From JBPBQZ01 sp050955105 (GTDB taxonomy: Bacteria; Pseudomonadota; Gammaproteobacteria; Burkholderiales; Burkholderiaceae), in contig JBPBQZ010000047.1 of the NCBI GenBank assembly GCA_050955105.1, forward strand, positions 1 to 17,489: 17,489 bases of DNA, given 5' to 3'. The notes beneath the pieces are model-generated. The model did no database searches, was not told where the DNA came from, and was given only the letters and a program-made list of their open reading frames with translations. A program made the translations under genes and the position numbers. Below, one piece after another: positions 6,408 through 13,459 of this stretch. Position 1 is the stretch's first letter, and every line of letters starts with the position of its first letter.

Positions 6408-8111
6408 TCAGGCCGCGCCGGCGTTGGAAATCAATTCAAGAAACTGATCGATCGGCAACGGCTTCGCGAAGTAATGATCGAAGCCCGCTTCTTCCGCTTC
6501 CTGGTGGAACTCCGGCGTCGAGTAGCCGCTCAGCGCGACCAGCGTCAAGAGTCGGTCCGGATGCTGTGCACGCAGTTCGCGCGCCACCTCGAAGCCTCGC
6601 ATGTCTGGCAGACCGATATCGATGATCGCCAGATCAAGAGCAATCCGCGATCCGGCGGCCACGGCGCTGCGGCCGTCATAAACCACATGACATGTATTAC
6701 CACTCATCTCCAGCAGCGCGGCGAGCGCGTCCGCGGAGTCGACGTTGTCGTCGACGATGAGAATGTTATGAGCAGTTGTGCCCTTGACCGCCGCTTCCGG
6801 TACGGGCGTCGACACAGGTTCATCCGCCACCGGCAAAACCACGGTGAACGTTGAGCCATGACCCAATCCATCGCTGCGCACCTCGACGGATCCGCCATGG
6901 TCGCGGACCAGGCGGTCGACCACCGTGAGTCCAATGCCCAGTCCCGCGTCTTGCCGATCGATACCCTGCGATGCCTGCGTGAAAAGATCAAAAATCCGCG
7001 GCAGCATTTCCGCATCGATGCCGATGCCGCGGTCGGCCACTTCGACGCTCACGTCCTGTTCGTCGACTGTCACCGTGATGCGAATTTCGTCGGACTGAGG
7101 CGTGTAACGCGCGGCGTTGTGAATGATGTTGTTGAAAACCTGCTTGAGCCGCGCGACGTCTACGCTAACGAAGGTCGGCTTGGCCGGATACTGCACCGCC
7201 ACACGATGCCCGCGTCGATACAGCTCCGGCTCAGTCATCTCGATCGCGCTATCGATCAGCGAGTCGATGCGCGCCAGCTCGGTGTGAATCTCCACCTTGC
7301 CTCGCGTCAACCTCGACACATCCAGCAAGTCGTTCACCATGCGCGAAAGCTGTTCCGTCTGTCGTCCGATTACACCAAAGGTGCCCGCAAGCTTGGATTC
7401 CATCGGCGTCGCGCTGCGCTTCGCCACTTCGAGGGACAAGCTGATGGCCGCGAGCGGGTTTCTCAACTCATGCGCCAGCATCGCCAGAAATTCATTCTTG
7501 CGCATGTCGGCGTCTTCAAGATCCTTCTTCTTGCGCCTGAGTTCTTCCAGCGCGAGCAGCATCTCGCGATTCTGCTGCTCGAGTTCCTGAACCGGCGTCT
7601 GCGCCTTGCGCCGCGTCAACACCTCGATGCGCTCGTCCAACTGCCGGGTCGTCAGTGGCGGCGTGCCGCGCGGCAAGAACATCTCGAGAGTGACGGTGGT
7701 GCCGTGGCCCAGTTCGGTCTCGATCGAAAACCCGTCGGTCATGCGGCGACTGCCCGGAATGCCGACACCCGGCCCCGTATGATGCGTCGACTCGCTCAAC
7801 AGTCGCTGCACGTCAGCGATGCCCGGTCCTTTATCGATAATCTGCGCGACCACGCATTGGACGCCGTTGGCGCCGCCCGCGTCACCCGCCAGGAACGTCA
7901 ACGTAGCTCCGCCGGCGAACTGCACGGCGTTGCGCGCGATTTCCGAGATAGCCGTGATGAAGCGTGTACGTTGCAGATTATCGAGACCGAACAGCTCGCC
8001 GATCTGGCGCGACCGATCGCGTATAGCAACCAGGCTCAGATTGCTGCTGATAGGGGTCGAGAGGATTCGATGCAGCACGTCAGGCCGCTTTGACGACGAC
8101 GACGCTCGCAT
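6408..8111 (-). CDS. Hybrid sensor histidine kinase with N-terminal RsbT-like ATPase domain
   Basis: Last gene of the stressosome operon; 567 residues from ATG 8111. Domains in order: an RsbT-like HATPase domain (about 15-150; N-box SEIARNAVQFAGG at 56-68, DKGPGI at 93-98), a coiled coil rich in E, Q, R and K (about 160-205), HisKA with phospho-acceptor H214 in LAHELRNP, a second HATPase_c (N332, G1-box DRGIGI near 360, GLGIGL 390-395), and a receiver with DD near 454 and phospho-acceptor D498 in IIDIGLPD; the conserved Lys is in FAKPLP. There is no membrane helix or PAS domain, so it is cytosolic and its input is likely the stressosome. The start is uncertain: ATG 8111 overlaps the upstream gene by 32 nt; GTG 8078 is another choice. 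The frame extends to 8240, but that part overlaps the upstream phosphatase domain. Confidence 0.9.
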   Translation of the reverse strand: MRASSSSKRPDVLHRILSTPISSNLSLVAIRDRSRQIGELFGLDNLQRTRFITAISEIARNAVQFAGGATLTFLAGDAGGANGVQCVVAQIIDKGPGIADVQRLLSESTHHTGPGVGIPGSRRMTDGFSIETELGHGTTVTLEMFLPRGTPPLTTRQLDERIEVLTRRKAQTPVQELEQQNREMLLALEELRRKKKDLEDADMRKNEFLAMLAHELRNPLAAISLSLEVAKRSATPMESKLAGTFGVIGRQTEQLSRMVNDLLDVSRLTRGKVEIHTELARIDSLIDSAIEMTEPELYRRGHRVAVQYPAKPTFVSVDVARLKQVFNNIIHNAARYTPQSDEIRITVTVDEQDVSVEVADRGIGIDAEMLPRIFDLFTQASQGIDRQDAGLGIGLTVVDRLVRDHGGSVEVRSDGLGHGSTFTVVLPVADEPVSTPVPEAAVKGTTAHNILIVDDNVDSADALAALLEMSGNTCHVVYDGRSAVAAGSRIALDLAIIDIGLPDMRGFEVARELRAQHPDRLLTLVALSGYSTPEFHQEAEEAGFDHYFAKPLPIDQFLELISNAGAA

Positions 8112-9087
8112 CGTCCGCGTCGCGGGCGAAGTCGCGATGCAGCACATGAGCAATAAGAAGGGGATGGCGCTGCAGCAATTTCGGATGACGGTTAAGGTTC
8201 CAGCGCGTCGACAGACCATCCGTGGTCGCAATAAAGACACTGCGCGGCGTCCAGTCGACCTTGCTTTCGCGTACCAGCCGCATGTTGTAGCCCACGGTAC
8301 CGTCTGAGGAAATCAGATGCTGAGTGGCATCGTTGGTCGCGACCACGGCGACGATATTTCCGACCCCCGCGAAGGTCAGCGAATTCGCTGCCGGGTCGAG
8401 CTTTGCCACTGCCATCACCGCGCCGCGCGTCGCCTTGAGCTGGGCATTAGCGCGCCGCAGGGTGTCTCCTGGCGTTTCGCCGTCAGCCGCTTTTTGAAAC
8501 ACGTCCACCGCCATGCCGGCCGCATCCGCCGCCAACGGCCCATGCCCTAATCCATCGAGCAATGTGACCGACAGCCTGCCATTCGACTCGCGCGTGCTCC
8601 ATGCATCGCCGCAGATTTCCTGCCCCTGCTTCGGGGTGGACAGGGCACCGATCGTCCAATGGCTTTTGTTTGCCAGGTTTCGTTCGCCGGGCTTTGAAGC
8701 GGATATGCAGGCCACTAACGCCGTGCCCATATTGTCGAGCGAATAAATATCGAACAGATCGGAATGACGTTCAATGGTGCCGAGACCGGCGCCCAGGCTG
8801 CCGCCTGTGGAAAAGCCATCGCGCCTGGCTGCTTCCAGATTGGGAATCCCTGGACCCCGGTCCAGCGCAATAATCGCCAAGCCGCGATCATTACCGTGCA
8901 GAAAGCGCTTCAAGACGATTTGCCCGTGCCCGGCGTATTTCAATATGTTGGTGGCCGCTTCAGTAACGACCAACGCTACATTCGCCAGCGATTTTTCCGG
9001 CAGGCCGAGCGATTGCGCGAGCGCGAGCGATGAGCGACGGGCCTGCGCTATGCCGCTTTGGTCCGAAAGCTCTACCGTCGTTTCCAT
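8080..9087 (-). CDS. RsbT-like ATPase fused to SpoIIE/RsbX-type phosphatase
   Basis: A 335-residue two-domain protein. Residues 1-130 form a GHKL ATPase of the RsbT/RsbW family: N-box TEAATNILKYAG with N47, DRGPGIPN with D76, and an ATP lid GFSTGGSLGAGLG. Residues 145-335 form a PP2C-like phosphatase of the SpoIIE/RsbX kind: metal-binding aspartates in GDAW (D161), LLDGLGHG (D178), TTDGL (D290) and the terminal DADDASVVV. In Bacillus RsbX is a separate protein that removes phosphate from RsbS and RsbR and so resets the stressosome. Here the reset enzyme carries its own kinase-like domain. ATG 9087 overlaps the end of rsbT by 16 nt, indicating translational coupling. Confidence 0.92.
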   Translation of the reverse strand: METTVELSDQSGIAQARRSSLALAQSLGLPEKSLANVALVVTEAATNILKYAGHGQIVLKRFLHGNDRGLAIIALDRGPGIPNLEAARRDGFSTGGSLGAGLGTIERHSDLFDIYSLDNMGTALVACISASKPGERNLANKSHWTIGALSTPKQGQEICGDAWSTRESNGRLSVTLLDGLGHGPLAADAAGMAVDVFQKAADGETPGDTLRRANAQLKATRGAVMAVAKLDPAANSLTFAGVGNIVAVVATNDATQHLISSDGTVGYNMRLVRESKVDWTPRSVFIATTDGLSTRWNLNRHPKLLQRHPLLIAHVLHRDFARDADDASVVVVKAA

Positions 9088-9461
9088 TGAACAATGCTCA
9101 CTGTGGTGCCGCCGTTCACGGTCGATGCGATCTCGAATTCACTGACGAGTCTACGTGCGCCGCCGAGTCCCAGCCCCATGCTTTTCGCTGTACTGTAGCC
9201 GTCTTCCAATGCTTTCTCGATATTCGGAATGCCTGGGCCTTTATCCTCGAATACAAGCCGGATCCCGGGACGGCCGTCCCGTTCGACTTCGGCGAGCGTG
9301 AGCGTGCCCCCGCCGCCATGAACCAGCGTGTTGCGGGCAAGCTCGCTTGCGGCCGTAACGAATTTGGTACGTTCGAGCGTTCCGAACGCCTTACGCGTCG
9401 CCCATTCCTGCACCGTCTTGCGGGCAAAATTGACTTGGTCGGGTGTACGGATCTCAAGCAC
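9072..9461 (-). CDS. rsbT: Stressosome switch kinase RsbT
   Basis: A 129-residue serine/threonine kinase of the GHKL fold. N-box AASELARNTLVHGGGG with N44, G1-box EDKGPGIPN with D73, lid GYSTAKSMGLGLGG, and the tail TVNGGTTVSIVQW match Bacillus RsbT along its whole length. It phosphorylates RsbR and RsbS within the stressosome and, once released, activates a downstream partner. GTG 9461 follows the rsbS stop by 4 nt. The frame is open further upstream and the family sometimes starts a few residues earlier: an ATT codon lies 5 nt after GGAGGG inside the end of rsbS, but no normal start codon is there, so GTG is kept. Confidence 0.93.
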   Translation of the reverse strand: MLEIRTPDQVNFARKTVQEWATRKAFGTLERTKFVTAASELARNTLVHGGGGTLTLAEVERDGRPGIRLVFEDKGPGIPNIEKALEDGYSTAKSMGLGLGGARRLVSEFEIASTVNGGTTVSIVQWKRR

Positions 9462-9465
9462 CGTC

Positions 9466-9852
9466 TTATTCGAGGTGGCTATAGGAATTTTCTCCCTCCA
9501 CCTGCGAGGCGCGCAACAGTGCCATACCCCTTTCCACGTCGAGCGCAGTCCAGATACCCTTTAACGTCATTCCTAATTCGACAAGCGTGATCGCCACCGC
9601 CGGGCGCATGCCAACCAGCACGGTTTTGGCATCGAGTATCCGGGCCATTGCCGCAATGTGGCCGAGGGTCCGGCCAATAAACGAATCGACGATCTCAAGC
9701 GCCGAAATGTCGATCAGCACGCCACGCGCACCGGTTTTCTCGATTCGAGAGGTCAAATCGTCCTGCAGGCTCAACACCAACTCGTCGTGAAGCTCGACCT
9801 GAATCGACACCAACAGGAAATCACCGAGCTTGAGAACCGGAATTTGCTCCAT
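9466..9852 (-). CDS. rsbS: Stressosome scaffold protein RsbS (STAS domain)
   Basis: A 128-residue single STAS-domain protein. It follows Bacillus RsbS closely: IPVLKLGDFLLVSIQVELHD at the N-terminus, then LIDISALEIVDSFIGRTLG, with S57 at the position of the serine that RsbT phosphorylates, and PAVAITLVELGMTL. RsbS forms the core of the stressosome with RsbR and binds RsbT. ATG 9852 lies 2 nt after the rsbR stop codon, so the two are almost certainly co-translated in a balanced ratio. The last 15 or so residues form an acidic tail. Confidence 0.94.
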   Translation of the reverse strand: MEQIPVLKLGDFLLVSIQVELHDELVLSLQDDLTSRIEKTGARGVLIDISALEIVDSFIGRTLGHIAAMARILDAKTVLVGMRPAVAITLVELGMTLKGIWTALDVERGMALLRASQVEGENSYSHLE

Positions 9853-9854
9853 GC

Positions 9855-10724
9855 TCAGTCGCCTGCCTTGCTGCTATTTAGCTTGGTAACGGTGAGACCA
9901 ACGCGGCGTAACGCCACCTTCAAGGCTTCCGCGAGCGTAGCTTTGGTGACCACGTCGCCCAGTTCCACGCCCAGGTGCACGATCGTCTGCGCGATTTGCG
10001 GACGAATACCGCTGATAATGCATTCCGCACCCATCAGCCGCGCTGCCGCCACCGTCTTCAGCAAATGCTGGGCAACCAGCGTATCAACGGTGGGTACACC
10101 CGTGATGTCGATAATCGCGATGGCTGCTTCATTTTCGACGATCGAATCGAGCAAACTTTCCATCACGACTTGAGTGCGTTCGCTATCGAGCGTTCCAATC
10201 AACGGCAACGCCACGATCGAATCCCACAGCTTCACAACCGGCGTGGTGAGATCCAATAACTCTTGTTGCTGGCGCTCGATAATCTGCTGGCGACTCTTCT
10301 GGTATGCATCGACCGTTACCAGGCCAAGCTTATCCAGTACTTGAGTCAGCTTCCAGAATTCCTCGGTGAGGCGGTTTCCGTCCTGTGCCCACTGATCACG
10401 CAGTACGTCGAACAAAGGTTTTTTCAGGGAGAAAATAAATGTCGCCGTCTCTTCCGGCGAAAAACCCTGTATGACGCGTTCGCGGGAAAGCGCTTGGAGA
10501 TGAGAACGAACGTCATCCCATTCAGTCCCCTGCAGGCGTGCGTCATAGTCGCTCTTTACTGCCTGAGCGAACAACGCCAAAAAACCGCGAGACGATTCGT
10601 TTACATCCGCCTCCGATAAAGCGCCTTGTCGCGCGCCCCCCGAGAGTTGCTCGGATATCCAATTCTTCAGAATTCGAGACTCATCTTTTTTCAGAATTTC
10701 CGCCAATCCTGCCTGCTCCGTCAA
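9855..10724 (-). CDS. rsbR: Stressosome sensor protein RsbR (RsbT co-antagonist)
   Basis: First gene of the operon; 289 residues. Residues 1-140 form a helical N-terminal sensor domain of the RsbRD type (AEILKKDESRILKNWISEQL), with no haem-globin or PAS signature that I can see. A linker helix LDLTTPVVKLWDSIVALPLI leads into the C-terminal STAS domain (about 165-280). The phosphorylation region is conserved: T208 in IIDITGVPTVDT and T178 in LIGTLDSER. GIRPQIAQTIVHLG is diagnostic of RsbR. The start is TTG 10724, supported by AAGGAG six nt before it. The signal it senses is unknown. It is divergent from a short open frame at 10814. Confidence 0.93.
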   Translation of the reverse strand: MTEQAGLAEILKKDESRILKNWISEQLSGGARQGALSEADVNESSRGFLALFAQAVKSDYDARLQGTEWDDVRSHLQALSRERVIQGFSPEETATFIFSLKKPLFDVLRDQWAQDGNRLTEEFWKLTQVLDKLGLVTVDAYQKSRQQIIERQQQELLDLTTPVVKLWDSIVALPLIGTLDSERTQVVMESLLDSIVENEAAIAIIDITGVPTVDTLVAQHLLKTVAAARLMGAECIISGIRPQIAQTIVHLGVELGDVVTKATLAEALKVALRRVGLTVTKLNSSKAGD

Positions 10725-10813
10725 AGCCAGCTCCTTTTTAAAAGTGCGACATATGCGCGTGCGCTATGTTAATCGCGAATGTCTTAATAAGGGAATTACT
10801 GGAGTGCTAGGGC
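10725..10813. promoter_or_regulatory. Promoter region of the stressosome operon
   Basis: The 89-bp gap between rsbR (-) and the short open frame at 10814 (+) is AT-rich and the only upstream gap of the rsb operon, so its promoter should be here. On the - strand TTCCCT and TAACAT with 18 bp between them are a weak sigma-70 match. No convincing alternative-sigma motif was found. Confidence 0.4.
10731..10736 (-). promoter_or_regulatory. Ribosome binding site of rsbR that fixes a TTG start
   Basis: On the - strand this is AAGGAG, six nt before TTG 10724. No ATG or GTG is better placed, so the operon's first protein seems to start at TTG, a rare and usually weak start that would lower RsbR output. 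Confidence 0.65.
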
Positions 10814-10972
10814 GTGCTGAATATTAGCTCGGGAAAGCGGTCCGATTACTTGGAACTTGTTTTGAGCGGCAATAATTGCCAGGCCGCGCTTCTGAACTCG
10901 GTGCAGAAGCTGGAGGGCTGTACCGGTCGGGTGTTTTTTACCGATTCCCATTTTGAATCGTCGACACGCTAG
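10814..10972 (+). CDS. Small open reading frame, unknown; possibly a truncated sensor
   Basis: A 52-residue frame from GTG 10814 to TAG 10970-10972. GGAG at 10801-10804 is nine nt before the GTG, and an in-frame TAG directly upstream rules out an earlier start. The protein contains SDYLELVLSGNN, which loosely recalls the N-terminal helix of B12-binding sensor domains (YLELLLAGD type); the remainder does not continue that match. It may be a real small protein divergent from rsbR, or the stub of a larger lost gene. Codon use looks protein-like, but the similarity is too short to name it. Confidence 0.35.
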   Translation: MLNISSGKRSDYLELVLSGNNCQAALLNSVQKLEGCTGRVFFTDSHFESSTR

Positions 10973-11152
10973 TGGCGAGTAGCGCAGCGAACGCCGCTTA
11001 GCTGATTATGCGAAGCTGCGTGAGGGACAACGAGCCGCCAGCTCCGGCGTTCGTTCACGCGCGGTCGGGTTAAGTCTCAGGCTTCAAAAGAAAGCAAATT
11101 GAAAAGAAAGGCAGCGACGGTTTTGGGATGGAAATCCTCAACGATGAGAATG
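10973..11152. other. Gap without recognisable genes
   Basis: Between the short frame and the 3' end of the glycosyltransferase gene. It has several stops in all frames and no strong hairpin; a purine-rich AAAG/GAAA stretch lies at 11086-11110. I see nothing in it that supports a gene. Confidence 0.4.
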
Positions 11153-12235
11153 TCACTCGCCATACAGCGGATAGTTCATGCGCGAGGACTGTGCGGCGGG
11201 TTGCCTATCGGCGAGCAGGCATTCGTAGATTTTCAGATAGTCGCGGGCCATGCGCGGAGCGGTGAAGCGCTGCTCGAAAGATCGGCGGCACGCCGCGCGA
11301 TCGAGCTCGGCGACGTGGGGCACCGCGTCCACCGCCTCGTCTACATTGCCGACAATAAAACTGTTCAGGCCATGCGTCAGCACTTCTGGAATGGCGCCGC
11401 GGCGAAATGCGATGACTGGCGTGCCGCAAGCCAAAGCTTCGATGGCGACCATCCCAAACGGCTCCTCCCATTCAATTGGAAAGAGTAACGCGCGCGCATT
11501 GGCGATCACCTGCTTCCGATATGAGCCGCCGATCTCGCCCAGGTAGTCGACGAAGTCGCTCGACTGTCTTAATAGCGGTTCGATTTTCTCAGTGAAATAC
11601 TGGCGCTCGCCCGGATGAATTTTCGCGGCCATTTTAAGCGGCAGGCCCGTGCGTCGTGCGATTTCGATTGCTAGGTCGGGCCGTTTTTCCGGCATCATGC
11701 GGCCGAGAAACAGCAGGTAAGAGCCGGAGTCTTGCTGGAAATCGAACTCGTCCAGCGGCAGTCCGTGATAAACCGTGCCTTGCCAATTTGCCCACGGAAC
11801 AGGCTTGCGCTGATCGTCTGAAATCGAGACCAGCGGCGCGTTCGCGAACTCGCGGAACAGCGGCCCGTGGTCTACCGGCAGCAGACGGCCATGCAGCGTG
11901 GTGAGCGACTTACAGGACAAGGAGCCCGCCAACGGGAAATGCAGCGGATCGCCGTGGAAATGCACGATATCGAATTCATCGGCATGGTGTGCCACGCGAG
12001 CCAGTTGCCTCACGTGATGCGTGAGTGTGTCCCACACACCTGCATCGCGCCAGAGTCCGCGCTCGCAAACAGACACGAGCCGCGCGCGTGTGTTCGAATC
12101 AGCGGTTGCAAAGAGCGTCACATCGTGGCCGCGTTGAACGAGTTCCTCGGTCAGATAAGAAACCACTCGCTCGGTTGCGCCGTAGGCGGCCGGTGGCACG
12201 CTCTCGTATAGTGGTGCGACTTGTGCAATTCTCAC
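11153..12235 (-). CDS. Glycosyltransferase family 4 protein
   Basis: A 360-residue GT-B fold glycosyltransferase (GT4, retaining). The N-terminal lobe begins MRIAQVAPLYESVPPAAYGA, with the acceptor-side loop PAAYGATERVV. The donor lobe starts at about 172 (YLLFLGRMMPEKRPDLAIEI) and has the E-x7-E sugar-nucleotide motif at E258 and E266 in EEPFGMVAIEALACGTPVIA. No signal peptide or membrane helix, so it acts in the cytoplasm. The sugar and acceptor are unknown; similar genes are found in stress and polysaccharide clusters. GTG 12235 is the start; no good ribosome binding site is seen. It lies downstream of the cinA relic in the same direction and may once have shared its promoter. Confidence 0.9.
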   Translation of the reverse strand: MRIAQVAPLYESVPPAAYGATERVVSYLTEELVQRGHDVTLFATADSNTRARLVSVCERGLWRDAGVWDTLTHHVRQLARVAHHADEFDIVHFHGDPLHFPLAGSLSCKSLTTLHGRLLPVDHGPLFREFANAPLVSISDDQRKPVPWANWQGTVYHGLPLDEFDFQQDSGSYLLFLGRMMPEKRPDLAIEIARRTGLPLKMAAKIHPGERQYFTEKIEPLLRQSSDFVDYLGEIGGSYRKQVIANARALLFPIEWEEPFGMVAIEALACGTPVIAFRRGAIPEVLTHGLNSFIVGNVDEAVDAVPHVAELDRAACRRSFEQRFTAPRMARDYLKIYECLLADRQPAAQSSRMNYPLYGE

Positions 12236-12352
12236 GGTGGAAGCCGGTTGGTCAGAAAAATAGTTGAAGAAGGAAATGCCCGTAATGGCGCCTGCTATTA
12301 GCCGCTCGATTTATTACCCGGCTCGCGTACCCGCGTTGCATAAGCTTCGCTT

Positions 12353-12603
12353 CATGCCGGTTGCCATTTCGACGGCTAGCTGTTCGCTGTCAGACCGTAC
12401 TGTCGGATAGTTTCCGGTCATACGCCAAGAAAGCCGGATTTGCCGGTGGGCGAGTAAACCACAAGTCCCACATCCACACAGGCGCCACTTCCTGGCACCT
12501 CTGCCAGCAAGGACGCGATTAATCCAGCGGTGCAGGATTCGGCCGTCGCCAAACGCGCACCCCGAGATTGCAGAAAACCTACGATGCTGCGGGCAATATT
12601 CAT
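12353..12603 (-). pseudogene. Decayed CinA/PncC nicotinamide-nucleotide amidase gene
   Basis: From ATG 12603 the frame reads as the start of a CinA C-terminal (PncC) deamidase: RGARLATAESCTAGLIASLL, with the catalytic-region TAESCTxG, then VVYSPTGKSGFLGV. It stops at TGA (12418-12420), yet the next codons, PETIRQYGLT, still match the family. A single missing base near 12389 then shifts the frame, after which SEQLAVEMATG continues the match before it ends at about 12353. So there are three lesions: a nonsense codon, a one-base deletion and loss of the remaining C-terminal part (family length about 160 residues). Intact PncC converts NMN to nicotinic acid mononucleotide. The 61-residue product is unlikely to work. 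Confidence 0.8.
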
Positions 12604-12664
12604 TTTTTCCAGGTCAACGTCAGGGCTGTCCGCTGGGGCGCAATTACCGTACCCGAATGAGCGT

Positions 12665-12681
12665 AGACCTCTCTGAGGTCT
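12665..12681. repeat. Short hairpin upstream of the general stress gene
   Basis: AGACCTC and GAGGTCT are perfect 7-bp arms around TCT. It lies about 110 bp before the start at 12793, between the divergent cinA relic and that gene. It could be an operator or a leader hairpin; there is no T-tract. Confidence 0.35.
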
Positions 12682-12792
12682 GCGGCCTGGCCATCACGGG
12701 AACGCGCGTTGCGCGTTAATCAGCGCGCGACGCCGGGTTGCCACTGGCACTCGCCGGGCTACACGGGCTCGCTTTTCTTCCTGGAGAACAAT

Positions 12793-13212
12793 ATGACTCA
12801 GACAATCGTGGGCGTGTTCGACTCGCCTAGTCAGGCGGCGGTGGCAGCGGAGTCGCTGGTTCAGGCTGGCATCAGCCGCGAAGGAATTGATTCGCATGCA
12901 ACCGATGCAGATGTCGACCCGGTGCCCGGCAATCTAGCGGTTGGCACCGAGGTGGCGTCGCAAAACGAAATGACCAGCGAAGGCCCGATGGGTCACGTGC
13001 AAAGTTTCTTCGCCAAGCTATTCGGGGTGGGCCATGACGCTACTCAAGTGCGGCATTTTCAGGAAGCGGCGCGACGTGGAAGCACTGTCTTATCGGTGCA
13101 GGTCCGCGACGCCGCACAGGCCGAGGCTGCACAAACTCTACTGCAGCGAAATGGCGCTATCGATATCAGTCAGCGACTGCCCGAGTGGCGCAATACCGGC
13201 TATCAGGGCTAA
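12793..13212 (+). CDS. General stress protein 17M-like / YsnF N-domain protein
   Basis: A 139-residue soluble protein. It begins MTQTIVGVFDSPSQAAVAAE, then SLVQAGISREGIDS, the beta-alpha-beta pattern of the heat-induced GSP17M-type domain found at the N-terminus of YsnF proteins. A flexible acidic middle (about 45-75) is followed by a second helix-strand unit, GSTVLSVQVRDAAQAEAAQT and the end INRLPEW-like (ISQRLPEW). No biochemical role is established for the family; it is stress-induced in Bacillus. ATG 12793 has GGAG seven nt upstream; the in-frame extension to 12709 has no such support. It lies upstream of manganese catalase on the same strand. Confidence 0.82.
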   Translation: MTQTIVGVFDSPSQAAVAAESLVQAGISREGIDSHATDADVDPVPGNLAVGTEVASQNEMTSEGPMGHVQSFFAKLFGVGHDATQVRHFQEAARRGSTVLSVQVRDAAQAEAAQTLLQRNGAIDISQRLPEWRNTGYQG

Positions 13213-13459
13213 GCGCGCGCGGGAGGCCGTGCGACGATCTTCGATCGAAGCAGCCGGCCTTTAGCCATGGCTTCGACAAAGTTCATCGAGTCCGCTGTAA
13301 GCGTTTCAGGAACGTCCGTTGCTTGAAGCCTAGCATGTGGCGGGACTATGACGACACACCGCTTGGCAGCGCGATGGGGTTTTTGCATCGCGTCAACGTC
13401 GGCGGTGGCCGACACGTGCGCCGTCGAGCCTGCCGCAATTACCCCACGGAGAAAAAACC
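13213..13459. other. Leader and promoter gap before manganese catalase
   Basis: A 247-bp gap. It ends in CGGAGAAAAAACC just before the catalase ATG, a good ribosome binding site. A short palindrome around GATCTTCGATC lies near 13235. Frames that cross it on either strand resemble nothing. Confidence 0.4.

Noticed and set aside
6858..8093. 411-codon open frame on the + strand
   Set aside because: It lies antisense to the hybrid kinase, whose family motifs are complete. Its translation is rich in Arg, His and Gln with no known motif, as expected for the opposite strand of a high-GC gene.
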